From: Heliomarina sp018223035
Lineage (GTDB): Bacteria; Pseudomonadota; Alphaproteobacteria; Rhodobacterales; Rhodobacteraceae
Length of the DNA stretch: 64,000 nucleotides
NCBI GenBank assembly: GCA_018223035.1
Contig: JAAEZD010000002.1
Coordinates: forward strand, 310,001-374,000
Reading direction: 5' to 3'
The notes beneath the pieces are model-generated. The model saw nothing but the letters and a program-made list of their open reading frames with translations, did no database searches and was not told where the DNA came from. The stretch's first letter is position 1. The number at the start of each line of letters is the position of its first letter. A program made the translations under genes and the position numbers. This document shows positions 42,426-51,428 of this stretch, piece by piece.

Positions 42426-44846
42426 TTACTTGTGCAGTCCCAGACCCTGCGCCGTCTGCCAGATGCGCCAGTGATCGTGCGGCATGTTGCTATGTCGCAG
42501 GCCAAAGGCGCGGAAGGCATCCATCACCGCATTCGAGAAGCACGGCACGCCGCCCACATGCGGGCTTTCGCCGACGCCCTTGGCGCCTATCGGGTGATGC
42601 GGACTGGGGGTGACGGTGTGATCGGTTTCGTAATTCGGCACTTCCCAGGCTGTTGGCAGGAAGAAATCCATCAGCGTGCCGGTTTTGACGTTGCCCATAT
42701 CGTCATAGGCGATTTCCTGTCCCAGCGCGACGGCCAGCGCCTCGGTCAAGCCACCGTGGATCTGGCCTTCGATCACCATCGGGTTGATGCGAGTGCCGCA
42801 ATCGTCCAGCGCATAGAAACGGCGGATCGTCGGCACACCGGTATCGACGTCGATGTCCATCACGCAGACATAAGCGCCGAAGGGATAGGTCATGTTGGGC
42901 GGGTCGTAATAGCTGACCGCCTCGAGCCCCGGCTCGATGCCCGGAATGGCCTGATTGTAGGCGGCATAGGCGATTTCGGTCATGGTCTTGAACCGCTCGG
43001 GCGCGCCTTTGACCACGAAACGGTCGACGTCGAATTCCACGTCATCGTCATGCACTTCGAGCAGGTAGGCCGCGATCATCTGCGCCTTGGCGCGGATCTT
43101 GCGCCCGGCCATCGCGGTGGCCGCCCCGGCGACCGGGGTCGAGCGCGAGCCATAGGTGCCAAGACCATAGGGCGCGGTGTCGGTGTCGCCTTCTTCAATC
43201 GTGATGCTGTCAGCGGGGATGCCGATTTCCGAGGCAAGGATCTGGGCGAATGTCGTTGCGTGCCCCTGCCCCTGACTGATCGTGCCGAGCCGGGCGATGG
43301 CACTGCCGGTGGGATGGATGCGGATTTCGCAACTGTCGAACATGCCCATGCCAAGGATGTCGCAGTTCTTGACCGGACCCGCCCCGACGATCTCGGTAAA
43401 GAAGGCCAGACCGATCCCCATGAGCGAGCGGGTTTCGCCCTGTTTGAAGGCAGTGACCCGTTCCGCCTGTTCGCGACGCAGGCCTTCGTAATCGACGGCT
43501 TTCAGCGCCTTGTCCCAAGCGGTGTGGTAGTCGCCGCTGTCATATTCCCAGCCCAGCGCCGACTGATAAGGGAATTGCTCCTTGCCGATGAAATTGATGC
43601 GGCGCAACTCGGCTGCGTCCATGTTCAGTTCGATCGCAAGCACTTCGATCATGCGTTCGATGAAATAGACCGCCTCGGTCACGCGGAAGGAGCAGCGATA
43701 GGACACGCCGCCCGGTGCCTTGTTGGTATAGACACCGTCGACGCCAAGGTAAGCGACGGGAATGTCGTAGGAGCCGGTGCAGACGCTCATGAAACCGGCG
43801 GGGAATTTGGTCGGGTCCGCGCAGGCGTCGAAGGCGCCGTGGTCGGCGGTGACGTGACAGTGTAGGCCCGTGATTTTGCCGTCCTTGGTCGCGCTGATCC
43901 GGCCTTTCATCCAGTAGTCGCGGGCGAAGGCGGTGGACATCAGGTTTTCCATGCGATCCTCGACCCATTTGACGGGCATACCGGTCACAATGGAGGCAAC
44001 GATAGAGCAGACATAGCCCGGATAGACGCCGACCTTGTTGCCGAAACCGCCGCCAATGTCCGGAGAAATCACGCGGATGTTGTGCTCTTCGATCCCCGAG
44101 AGCAGCGAGGCGACGGTGCGCACGACATGTGGCGCCTGAAAGGTGCCGTAAACCGTGAGCTTGCCATTTACCTTGTCCATACTCGCGACCGAGCCGCAGG
44201 TTTCCAGCGGACAGGGATGGGTGCGGTGGTAGTACATGGTTTCCTCGGCCACGACCTCGGCCTCATCCATGACCTGATTGGTGGCCTCTTCGTCGCCGAC
44301 CTCCCATGTGAAGATGTGGTTGTGATGCTTGCGGGGCCCATGCGCGCCCGAGGTTTGGCCCGCGAGATCCTCGCGCAGCACGACATCGGATTTCAGCGCC
44401 TCGAAGGGGTCGGTGATGACGGGAAGGTCTTCGTATTCAACCTCGACCAGTTCCACTGCATCCGCCGCGATATAGCGGTCGGTCGCGACGACAAAGGCGA
44501 CCTCTTGCCCCTGGAACAGCACCTTGCCATCGGCCAGCACCATCTGCTTGTCGCCCGCAAGCGTCGGCATCCAGTGCAGGCTGAGCGGTTCCAGATCCTT
44601 GGCTGTGAGCACCGCGATCACACCGTCGAGCGCCATCGCGGCCTCGGTATTGATCGAGACCACCTTGGCATGGGCATAAGGCGAACGGACGAAATCGCCG
44701 TGCAACATGCCGGGCAGGTTGATGTCGTCGATGTAATTGCCCTTGCCTTGGGTGAAACGCGCATCCTCGACACGTTTACGGGCGCACCCCATGCCCTTGA
44801 GATTGGCGACACGGTCTTCGCGGGTGAGTTCGACATCGTCTTTCAT
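42426..44846 (-). CDS. coxL: Aerobic carbon monoxide dehydrogenase large subunit, form I (CoxL)
   Basis: The 806-residue subunit is 3 residues shorter than the 809 of Oligotropha CoxL. The active-site loop is GGVSYRCSFRVTEA with C385, corresponding to the Cu-binding C388. The catalytic Glu is E760 in KGVGESP, corresponding to E763. The molybdopterin loop is GGGFGNK. The CSFR sequence marks form I (genuine CO-oxidising) rather than form II enzymes. The residue before YRCSFR is Ser and not the usual Ala. It oxidises CO to CO2 as part of a cytoplasmic or membrane-attached (LMS)2 complex. Confidence 0.95.
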   Translation of the reverse strand: MKDDVELTREDRVANLKGMGCARKRVEDARFTQGKGNYIDDINLPGMLHGDFVRSPYAHAKVVSINTEAAMALDGVIAVLTAKDLEPLSLHWMPTLAGDKQMVLADGKVLFQGQEVAFVVATDRYIAADAVELVEVEYEDLPVITDPFEALKSDVVLREDLAGQTSGAHGPRKHHNHIFTWEVGDEEATNQVMDEAEVVAEETMYYHRTHPCPLETCGSVASMDKVNGKLTVYGTFQAPHVVRTVASLLSGIEEHNIRVISPDIGGGFGNKVGVYPGYVCSIVASIVTGMPVKWVEDRMENLMSTAFARDYWMKGRISATKDGKITGLHCHVTADHGAFDACADPTKFPAGFMSVCTGSYDIPVAYLGVDGVYTNKAPGGVSYRCSFRVTEAVYFIERMIEVLAIELNMDAAELRRINFIGKEQFPYQSALGWEYDSGDYHTAWDKALKAVDYEGLRREQAERVTAFKQGETRSLMGIGLAFFTEIVGAGPVKNCDILGMGMFDSCEIRIHPTGSAIARLGTISQGQGHATTFAQILASEIGIPADSITIEEGDTDTAPYGLGTYGSRSTPVAGAATAMAGRKIRAKAQMIAAYLLEVHDDDVEFDVDRFVVKGAPERFKTMTEIAYAAYNQAIPGIEPGLEAVSYYDPPNMTYPFGAYVCVMDIDVDTGVPTIRRFYALDDCGTRINPMVIEGQIHGGLTEALAVALGQEIAYDDMGNVKTGTLMDFFLPTAWEVPNYETDHTVTPSPHHPIGAKGVGESPHVGGVPCFSNAVMDAFRAFGLRHSNMPHDHWRIWQTAQGLGLHK

Positions 44847-45337
44847 TCGGCGGCCTCCTTGGATGCGTTCATCTCACTCGCCGCAGCGAGAATGGATTTC
44901 ACGATGTTCTGATAGCCAGTGCAGCGGCAGATATTGCCGGCCATGCCGAAACGGACTTCCTCCTCGCTCGGGCTTGGGTTTTCCTCGAGCAGCTTGGCGG
45001 CGCGGGTGATCATGCCCGGCGTGCAAAAGCCGCATTGCAGCCCGTGATGTTCGCGAAAGCTTTCCTGCAGCACATGCAGTGCGTCGGGTGTGCCCAGCCC
45101 TTCGATTGTGGTGATCTCGGCCCCGTTCGCCTGACCGATGAACATGGTGCAGGATTTCACCGACTTGCCGTTCAGCGTCACCGTGCAGGCACCGCAATGG
45201 GAACTGTCGCAGCCAATATGCGGGCCGGTAATCCGAAGCCGTTCGCGCAAGGTATGGATCAGCAATTCGCGCGGCTCGGCGAGGAATTCCTCGGCCTTTC
45301 CGTTCACGGTCAGCTTGATATGCAGTTTCTCTGGCAT
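44843..45337 (-). CDS. coxS: Aerobic carbon monoxide dehydrogenase small subunit (CoxS)
   Basis: The 164-residue protein holds two [2Fe-2S] clusters: CDSSHCGACTVTLNGKSVKSC (Cys about 43, 48, 51, 63) and CGFC...CRC (about 102-105, 137-139). CoxS of the type species is 166 residues. It transfers electrons from molybdenum to FAD. Its 3' end overlaps the coxL start by 4 bases. Confidence 0.95.
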   Translation of the reverse strand: MPEKLHIKLTVNGKAEEFLAEPRELLIHTLRERLRITGPHIGCDSSHCGACTVTLNGKSVKSCTMFIGQANGAEITTIEGLGTPDALHVLQESFREHHGLQCGFCTPGMITRAAKLLEENPSPSEEEVRFGMAGNICRCTGYQNIVKSILAAASEMNASKEAAE

Positions 45338-45350
45338 CCTGTTTCCTCCC

Positions 45351-46205
45351 CTATGCGCGCGACCAGGCGCGTTGGATTGCGCGGGTCAGGATCGCGCCGG
45401 CCACGTGACGCTTGAAGGCCACCGGACCACGGTTGTCTTCGGTCGGGTCGATTTCGTCGAGCATGTAGGCGACGGCGGCCTTGATCGCGGCGCTGCCGAC
45501 CTCGGTATCGACCAGCGCGGAACCGGCCGATTGAGACCAGACAGGGACATCGCTGAGATTGGTCATCGCGATCGAGGCCGAGGCGCATCTGCCGCCGCTC
45601 TGCGTGATCTGGACGGCCGCCGCTGCTGTCGCATAATCGCCGATCTTACGTTTCTGCTTTTCATAGGCGTAGCCGCCGGTTGGCGCGGAGAGGGTGATTT
45701 CGGTCAGCACTTCGTCATCGGTGCGTGCCGTCATATAGGCGGCTTCGTAGAATTCACGTGCTGCCACGCTGCGTTCGCCGTCCGGCCCGACCAATGTGAA
45801 CTCCGCATCGAGGCATTGCATCAGGCCGGGCATGTCATTGCCCGGATCGCCATTGGCGAGGTTGCCCCCGACGGTGCCCATGTAGCGGACCTGCGGATCG
45901 GCGATCTGCATCGCGGCTTCGCGCAGGATCGGGGCCGATTGCGCCAGCCCTTCATGCGCGATGATGTCATGCTGAGTGACGAGTGCGCCAATACGGATCT
46001 TGCCATCGCCGATCGATACTTCCGACATGCCCGGCACATCCTGAAGGTCGATCAGGTGCGGCACCTCGGCCATGCGCAGTTTCATCATCGGAATGAGACT
46101 ATGGCCGCCCGCCATCACCCGCCCATCGTCGCCATGTTCCTGTAGCAGGGCCAGAACCCCTGCCATGTCCTTGGGACGATAATAATCGAAAGCTGCTGGT
46201 ATCAT
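45351..46205 (-). CDS. coxM: Aerobic carbon monoxide dehydrogenase medium subunit (CoxM), FAD-binding
   Basis: The 284-residue flavoprotein has the CoxM FAD motifs AGGHSL (about 32-37) and TVGGNLANGDPGND (about 110-123). The gene is preceded by ggggagg on the coding strand and by a 144-base leader carrying a direct repeat and two inverted repeats. It is first in the M-S-L order of structural genes. Confidence 0.95.
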   Translation of the reverse strand: MIPAAFDYYRPKDMAGVLALLQEHGDDGRVMAGGHSLIPMMKLRMAEVPHLIDLQDVPGMSEVSIGDGKIRIGALVTQHDIIAHEGLAQSAPILREAAMQIADPQVRYMGTVGGNLANGDPGNDMPGLMQCLDAEFTLVGPDGERSVAAREFYEAAYMTARTDDEVLTEITLSAPTGGYAYEKQKRKIGDYATAAAAVQITQSGGRCASASIAMTNLSDVPVWSQSAGSALVDTEVGSAAIKAAVAYMLDEIDPTEDNRGPVAFKRHVAGAILTRAIQRAWSRA

Positions 46206-46250
46206 TGCCTTGCCTCCCCGCCTTGCAAATCATCTCGCATTCGGAAGGTG

Positions 46251-46272
46251 AGCGAAGCCGCAGCTCTTCGCT
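46251..46272 (-). other. Leader hairpin before coxM
   Basis: AGCGAAG (46251-46257) and CTTCGCT (46266-46272) are perfect 7-base arms with an 8-base loop, about 46 bases before the coxM ATG. It could shape the mRNA leader. No riboswitch class is recognised. Confidence 0.4.
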
Positions 46273-46284
46273 TGGGAAATTAAA

Positions 46285-46305
46285 TGAAAAACAAGGTGTT
46301 TTTCA
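46285..46305. promoter_or_regulatory. Perfect inverted repeat upstream of coxM
   Basis: TGAAAAACA-AGG-TGTTTTTCA is a perfect 9-base inverted repeat with a 3-base spacer. It abuts the direct repeat at 46306-46334 and lies about 80 bases upstream of coxM. It may be an operator for an unidentified regulator. Confidence 0.5.
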
Positions 46306-46334
46306 CGAAATGCATCTGGCTGAGCGCGAAATGC
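46306..46334. promoter_or_regulatory. 21-bp-spaced direct repeat, candidate LytTR (CoxC) binding site
   Basis: On the minus strand GCATTTCG occurs twice with a 13-base spacer (21 bases start to start), between the end of coxC and coxM. LytTR domains typically bind two 9-base direct repeats with about 12 bases between. The upstream gene encodes an MHYT-LytTR protein, so this is a natural target. Confidence 0.55.
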
Positions 46335-46349
46335 GAATTCACCGGGAGG

Positions 46350-47465
46350 TCACAGACCCAGCGCTTCGCGAACAGCCTTGAGATTCGATCTGCTGACTGG
46401 CACCGGAGGCAGGCCCTTGCCCGCAAAGCGACACTGACCGTTGTCCTTGAGGCGTTCGAAATTGAGAATATGGGACGGGTTGATGAGGTAGCTTCGGTGA
46501 ACTTTCAGAAATCCGAAGGGTTCAAGCCGCCGTGTCGCCTCGGTGATCGGCCATTGGCAGAAATGGTGCGCGCCGTCGGTGTAGACATGGGTGTAATGAC
46601 CCTCGGCGCGGACAAAGGCGATCTGCTTGGGGTCGATCAACAGCGTATTGCCGTCTTTCTTGCAGGGCACCCGGACGGGGGCAGGTGCCTGTTCGGCGAC
46701 AGGTTCCGCATTGTCCACAAACCTCTCGGGATCCTGCGGTTTCGTCACAGGCTGGGTGACGAGGAAAGTCACGCTCATCCACAAAAAGGCGCCGAAAATC
46801 AGGAAGCTCGACAGGATCACGCCAAGCGCAAGCACCTCGTTACTCATGATCGGGCCTAGTTCGCGAAATGTCGGGACCGGCGCAAAGCTTGTTCCGGCGA
46901 TGGCGACAAAATGAACAGCAAAGACTGCCAGACCGAAACAGAGCGTGCCCAGAAGGATGTTGCGATTGGAGCGATGGCCGTACGCAATCCAGAAGGCCGC
47001 GATACAGAGGCCGAGCGCCGAGATGACGGCAAGGATGATACCGAGCGGTGTGTAAAGCGCCCGACACAATTGCAGCCCGGCCATGCCGAGGTAGTGCATC
47101 GACAGGATTCCAATCGCGACGATGGCCCCGGCGAGCGTGACGGTGAGCGCAGACCGTTGCACGAAGTGCAGCAGGCAAAGGGCCGCGCCGACGATGAGAA
47201 TAGCCAAAAGCGCAGAGGCGAGGGTGATGGCGGAATCGTAGAAAAACCGGATCGGTAGCTGCAGACCGAGCATTGCGACGAAATGCATGGACCAGATGCC
47301 ACCGCCGAGCGCGACGGCCGCCATCGCGACAGAAACCTTGCGCTTTGAAAAAGACTGTCTGGACAGGTCCTTGGTCAGGGTAAGTCCGGTGAACCCCGAG
47401 ACCAGTGCCACGAGGAAAGACGCAAAGACGAGGCCTGCGTTGTGATCAACCTCAAGCAACTCCAT
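46350..47465 (-). CDS. coxC: MHYT-LytTR membrane sensor-regulator (CoxC/CoxH-like)
   Basis: The 371-residue protein has an N-terminal seven-helix MHYT domain with three copies of the metal/gas-binding motif: SMHFVAMLG (about 60), SMHYLGMAG (about 123) and AVHFVAIAG (about 184). A LytTR DNA-binding domain occupies about 265-371 (IDPKQIAFVRAEGHYTHVY, KVHRSYLINPSHI). This fusion is the signature of CoxC and CoxH in CO-oxidising bacteria, thought to sense CO or O2 at the membrane. It is upstream of coxM in the same direction. Confidence 0.92.
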   Translation of the reverse strand: MELLEVDHNAGLVFASFLVALVSGFTGLTLTKDLSRQSFSKRKVSVAMAAVALGGGIWSMHFVAMLGLQLPIRFFYDSAITLASALLAILIVGAALCLLHFVQRSALTVTLAGAIVAIGILSMHYLGMAGLQLCRALYTPLGIILAVISALGLCIAAFWIAYGHRSNRNILLGTLCFGLAVFAVHFVAIAGTSFAPVPTFRELGPIMSNEVLALGVILSSFLIFGAFLWMSVTFLVTQPVTKPQDPERFVDNAEPVAEQAPAPVRVPCKKDGNTLLIDPKQIAFVRAEGHYTHVYTDGAHHFCQWPITEATRRLEPFGFLKVHRSYLINPSHILNFERLKDNGQCRFAGKGLPPVPVSRSNLKAVREALGL

Positions 47466-47540
47466 GCGCGGAGCCTACTGTAGGTTCATTCATTATTGCA
47501 ACGCGCCTGCGAGGGGCTTTGCCGATTTACCGTCAGGACA

Positions 47541-48905
47541 TCAACCGATTTCGCGACGCATGAAGGTCAGGAAACGGTCATCGTCCGTACGGGTGATGTT
47601 CAGCCGCAGACCCGCGGTTTTCTGGCCGGAATCCGCCGCGAAGAACGTCGATGGCGCGAGGAATATGCCGTCTCGTGCGGCCCGGTGAGCAAGATCCGTA
47701 TCGCTGACCCCGTCGGGCAGGTCAAGCCATGCATAGTAGCCCGGGCCGGGCGTCACCCGCAGTTTCAGGCCAAGCGCTCCCATGTCCAACTGAAGTTTGC
47801 CAGCGGCTTTTTGCAAGCGTTTGGAAAGTTTCTTGAGATGGCGGGCATAGCGTCGGCTCTGGATCATGTCGGCGACGATCATCTCGGCAAAGCGCGAGGA
47901 ATTGACCGTGGTGATCATCTTGAGTTCGGCCAGTTCCTCGGTGATCTCGCGCCGGGCAATGATATAGCCGATACGGAAACTGGCCGAGAGTGTCTTGGAG
48001 AAAGTGCCGACAAAGATGACCCGGTCGAACCCGCCGAGGGAGGCAAGCCGTACCCCGTCGGGGTCAGGCAGATCGACAAAGGGGTCGTCATCCACCACCA
48101 TGAAATCCGACATTTCGGCCAGCGTCAGCACGCCATGCGCGGTGGGCAGGTCCATCGACGACCCAGTCGGGTTCTGCGAGAGCGACTGGGTGAAGTAAAG
48201 CTTGGGCCGGTGCAGCGTGGCCAGCTCGCGCAGGTGATCGAGATCCGGGCCGTTTGGTCCGCGATTGACCCCGACGTAGCGCACCTGTGAAAACCGCAGT
48301 TTGGCGAAGAGAGGGTAATATCCGGGGTCGTCGACCAGCACGGTGTCGCCCGGTTGCAGGTAGCGCCGGATAATCAGGTCGAGCCCGTGATTGCCGCCGA
48401 AAGTAGTTACGATCTGGTCTGCGCCGATAGCGATTCCGTCAAGCTGGTGCTGCGCGGCGATGAGGTCGCGCAGGTGCTGGTGTCCCATATGCGAACCATA
48501 GCCGGACGCGTTCGAGCCGGCCTCATTCAGTTTGTCGAGCGGAGTGCGAATGGCAAGCCCGACCATCCACGATGAGGGAGGACGTCCGTCGCCGATGCGC
48601 ACTGCGTAATTCTGATCGAGCTGGGCGCGCAGCAGGGACACGCTGTCAACGGCCTCGACAAGGTGACGAGGAGCCTCGTCGCTGCCGATGGGACGGGCGG
48701 GCATGGCCACGGTAAAGCCCGAGCCTTGCCGTGCCACGATCTGCCCGCGGGCAACAAGCCGGTCATAGGCGTCGATAACGGTGTTCTTGGAGACCTCGAA
48801 CTCCTGTGCGGCGGCGCGGATCGACAGAAGCTTGTTACCGGGAGACAGCCTTCCGGTGGCGATGTTTCTGGCAATTCTCTCTACCAGCTCGTCGGTTTTC
48901 GTCAC
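47541..48905 (-). CDS. MocR-type regulator (GntR HTH plus aminotransferase domain)
   Basis: From GTG 48905 (GGGGG 8 bases upstream) the product has 454 residues; a TTG at 48920 is an alternative. The GntR wHTH covers about 1-70 (DELVERIARNIATGRLSPGNKLLSIRAAAQEFEVSKNTVIDAYDRLVARG). A fold-type I PLP domain follows, with the Lys Schiff base in FVGTFSKTLSASFRIGYI. It is divergent from the HMG-CoA reductase/TRAP genes, and three CTGTAC boxes fill the spacer. It probably activates or represses them depending on a PLP-bound ligand. Confidence 0.9.
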   Translation of the reverse strand: MTKTDELVERIARNIATGRLSPGNKLLSIRAAAQEFEVSKNTVIDAYDRLVARGQIVARQGSGFTVAMPARPIGSDEAPRHLVEAVDSVSLLRAQLDQNYAVRIGDGRPPSSWMVGLAIRTPLDKLNEAGSNASGYGSHMGHQHLRDLIAAQHQLDGIAIGADQIVTTFGGNHGLDLIIRRYLQPGDTVLVDDPGYYPLFAKLRFSQVRYVGVNRGPNGPDLDHLRELATLHRPKLYFTQSLSQNPTGSSMDLPTAHGVLTLAEMSDFMVVDDDPFVDLPDPDGVRLASLGGFDRVIFVGTFSKTLSASFRIGYIIARREITEELAELKMITTVNSSRFAEMIVADMIQSRRYARHLKKLSKRLQKAAGKLQLDMGALGLKLRVTPGPGYYAWLDLPDGVSDTDLAHRAARDGIFLAPSTFFAADSGQKTAGLRLNITRTDDDRFLTFMRREIG

Positions 48906-48919
48906 CGCTAACACCCCCA

Positions 48920-48974
48920 AACTGTACCCTAAAGATGAGCAGTACAGTGAAGCACTGTTTTATTCAACTGTACC
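48920..48974. promoter_or_regulatory. CTGTAC box array, probable MocR operator
   Basis: AACTGTACC occurs at 48920-48928 and 48966-48974 as a 9-base direct repeat, with an inverted copy GTACAGT at 48942-48948 between them. MocR regulators typically bind such direct repeats. The left box touches the regulator's own start, which suggests autoregulation. Confidence 0.6.
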
Positions 48975-49035
48975 TGTGCCGCTACGTCATCGCCGCGTTA
49001 CAAGATCGCCGGGAGACTGAGGAAAGTTCATATCT

Positions 49036-50331
49036 ATGTCTAAAGAAACACCGACGCGGGTAAACTCGCGGCTGGAAAGCCTGCGCAACCTTGAACCGGA
49101 GGCGCGGCTGGACGTGCTGGCGCAGGCGGTCGGTCTGGACGCCGACGACAAGACGGTTCTGGCTGGCCATGACGTGCTGCCGATGTCGCTGGCCAATGGC
49201 ATGATCGAAAACGTCATCGGTAAGTTCGAACTGCCGCTTGCGGTCGCTTCGAACTTTACCATCAACGGCAAGGACTACCTGATCCCGATGGCGGTAGAAG
49301 AGCCTTCGGTCGTCGCGGCGGCTTCTTACATGGCGAAGATTGCCCGCGATGTGGGTGGGTTCAAGACCTCGTCCGACCAGCCTGTCATGCGGGCGCAGAT
49401 CCAGGTGGTGGGCCTCAGCGATCCGAACGGCGCGCGCCACCGCCTTCTGGCCGCAGAAGCCGAACTGAAAGAAATGTGCAACGCACGGGACAAGGTGCTT
49501 GTTTCGCTTGGCGGCGGCTGCATCGGGATCGAGGTTCACGTGTTCGAGACCTCTCCGGCCGGGCCGATGGCCGTGCTGCATATCCTTGTAGATGTGCGGG
49601 ACGCGATGGGCGCGAATACCGTCAACTCGATGGCCGAAACGATTGCACCGCGTGTCGCCGAGATTACCGGCGGGCATACCCGTTTGCGGATCCTGTCGAA
49701 CCTTGCGGATAAACGGCTGGCCCGGGCGCATGTGACTCTGACGCCGGAATCGCTGACCACCAAGTCGATGGACGGGGCCGACGTGATCGACGGCATGGTC
49801 GAAGCCTGCGCACTGGCGCTGATCGACCCCTACCGCGCCGCGACCCATAACAAGGGCGTAATGAACGGGATCGACCCGGTTGTTGTCGCCACGGGTAATG
49901 ACTGGCGTGCGATTGAGGCGGGTGCCCACGCCTGGGCTGCACGCTCGGGCCAGTATACCTCGTTGACGACGTGGGAAAAAAGCGCAGATGGCAGCCTGAA
50001 CGGTACCATCGAAATGCCGATGGCGCTTGGGCTTGTCGGCGGTGCGACCAAGACGCACCCCGCGGCGCAGGCCGCGCTGCGAGTGCTGGGCGTGGAAACC
50101 GCGCAGGAACTGGCGGAAGTCACGGTTGCCGTCGGGCTTGCCCAGAACATGGCGGCGCTGCGCGCGCTGGCGACGGAAGGCATCCAGAAGGGCCATATGG
50201 CGCTTCACGCCCGCAACATCGCCATTCTGGCCGGGGCCACGGGTCCGCAGATCGAGATCGTCGCAAAGCAGATCGCGTCGAAAGGACACGTGAGTGTCGA
50301 CGCGGCAAAGGAAATTCTGGCTGGTCTCTGA
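49036..50331 (+). CDS. mvaA: Hydroxymethylglutaryl-CoA reductase, class II (degradative)
   Basis: The 431-residue enzyme has class II HMG-CoA reductase motifs: catalytic Glu in VEEPSVVAAASYMAK, Lys in THNKGVMNG, Asp nearby in GIDPV, and His in KGHMALHARN. Its length matches Pseudomonas mevalonii MvaA (428). There is no membrane anchor. The class II enzyme oxidises mevalonate to HMG-CoA with NAD. It is followed directly by a TRAP transporter, so uptake and use of external mevalonate is the likely role, not isoprenoid synthesis. Confidence 0.92.
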   Translation: MSKETPTRVNSRLESLRNLEPEARLDVLAQAVGLDADDKTVLAGHDVLPMSLANGMIENVIGKFELPLAVASNFTINGKDYLIPMAVEEPSVVAAASYMAKIARDVGGFKTSSDQPVMRAQIQVVGLSDPNGARHRLLAAEAELKEMCNARDKVLVSLGGGCIGIEVHVFETSPAGPMAVLHILVDVRDAMGANTVNSMAETIAPRVAEITGGHTRLRILSNLADKRLARAHVTLTPESLTTKSMDGADVIDGMVEACALALIDPYRAATHNKGVMNGIDPVVVATGNDWRAIEAGAHAWAARSGQYTSLTTWEKSADGSLNGTIEMPMALGLVGGATKTHPAAQAALRVLGVETAQELAEVTVAVGLAQNMAALRALATEGIQKGHMALHARNIAILAGATGPQIEIVAKQIASKGHVSVDAAKEILAGL

Positions 50332-50368
50332 CCGCCAGATGAATTTGAAGAAAGGGAGGAGTATCCAT

Positions 50369-51409
50369 ATGACCAAATCGACCAGAAGACATTTCATTCG
50401 CGCAGCAGGTGCAGCAGGGCTTGCCGCCCCGGCCGTGGTGGCCGCATCCAGCGTCCGCGCGCAGGGCACGATCCAATGGCGGATGCAGGCGCTCTGGGGC
50501 GGCGGCACAACGCCGATGCTCTACGAGGAAAAGTTCTGCGACCGCGTGCGTGAACTAACCGGCGGCAGCCTTGACATCACGCCCTTCGCAGGTGGTCAGA
50601 TCGTGCCTTCGGCACAGGCATTCGACGCCGTGCGCGGCGGGGCATTCCAGCTGATGAAGACCTTTGACGGCTATACGGCGGGCAAGATTCCGGCTCATGG
50701 CTTTTCTTCCACTGTTCCCTTCGGCTTCCCCGAGGCGGACCAGTACGAGGCTTGGTTCTACGAACGCGGCGGTCTGGACATGGCGGCGCGGTCCTATGCA
50801 CCGGCGGGTCTCACCTATGTCGCGCCGACGGTCTATGGCGAAGAGCCGATCCACTCCAAGGTGGAAATCCGCAAGATCGCCGATATGGACGGGCTCAAGG
50901 GTCGTTTCGTCGGGCTGGCCTCGGCCGTGATGGCGGATTTCGGCGTTGCCGTTTCGCCGCTGCCGACCTCCGAAGTCTATTCGGCGCTCGACAAGGGGCT
51001 GATCGATTTCGCGGACCGCGGCGACATCAAGGCCAATTACGAAGAGGGCCTGCACGAAGTTGCCAAGTATCTGATCCTGCCGGGGGTTCACCAGCCGTCG
51101 ACCGCGACTTGCTATGTGGCGAATACCGCCGCCTATGATCAGCTTGACGATCAGCAGCGCGCGGCGCTGGCCGTGGCAGCCCGTGAAGTTTCGGGTGCGC
51201 TGCGTCAGAATATCATCGTGGACAATGCCGAGTACCTCTCGAAATACGAGGAAGCCGGTGTCGAAGTCATCACGCTGGATGCGGACGATGTGATCGAGTC
51301 GCGCAAGAAGGCCGTCGAGTCCTGGGCCAAGGCCACCAACGGCGATGAACTGGCCACCGAGATGATGGAAAGCCAGAAGCAACTGATGCAGGAAATGCGT
51401 TTGCTGTAA
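50369..51409 (+). CDS. TRAP substrate-binding protein with Tat leader, probably mevalonate
   Basis: From ATG 50369 (aagggaggag upstream) the product has 346 residues. It starts with a twin-arginine leader (STRRHFIRAAG, cleavage after about VRAQ, residue 32), unusual among the window's binding proteins. The mature part is a DctP/TAXI-independent SBP with WGGGTTPM, the ADMDGLKGRFVGL segment with ligand Arg, and VHQPSTATCYVAN. Co-location with HMG-CoA reductase suggests a mevalonate-type ligand. Confidence 0.9.
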   Translation: MTKSTRRHFIRAAGAAGLAAPAVVAASSVRAQGTIQWRMQALWGGGTTPMLYEEKFCDRVRELTGGSLDITPFAGGQIVPSAQAFDAVRGGAFQLMKTFDGYTAGKIPAHGFSSTVPFGFPEADQYEAWFYERGGLDMAARSYAPAGLTYVAPTVYGEEPIHSKVEIRKIADMDGLKGRFVGLASAVMADFGVAVSPLPTSEVYSALDKGLIDFADRGDIKANYEEGLHEVAKYLILPGVHQPSTATCYVANTAAYDQLDDQQRAALAVAAREVSGALRQNIIVDNAEYLSKYEEAGVEVITLDADDVIESRKKAVESWAKATNGDELATEMMESQKQLMQEMRLL

Positions 51410-51428
51410 GGCCATCGTCGATGCAATA

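Noticed and set aside
42432..43865. 477-residue open frame on the plus strand
   Set aside because: Antisense to coxL, whose active-site motifs are unambiguous.
48982..50508. 508-residue open frame on the minus strand
   Set aside because: It lies fully antisense to the HMG-CoA reductase gene, is Arg/His rich without recognisable motifs, and is a typical high-GC shadow frame.
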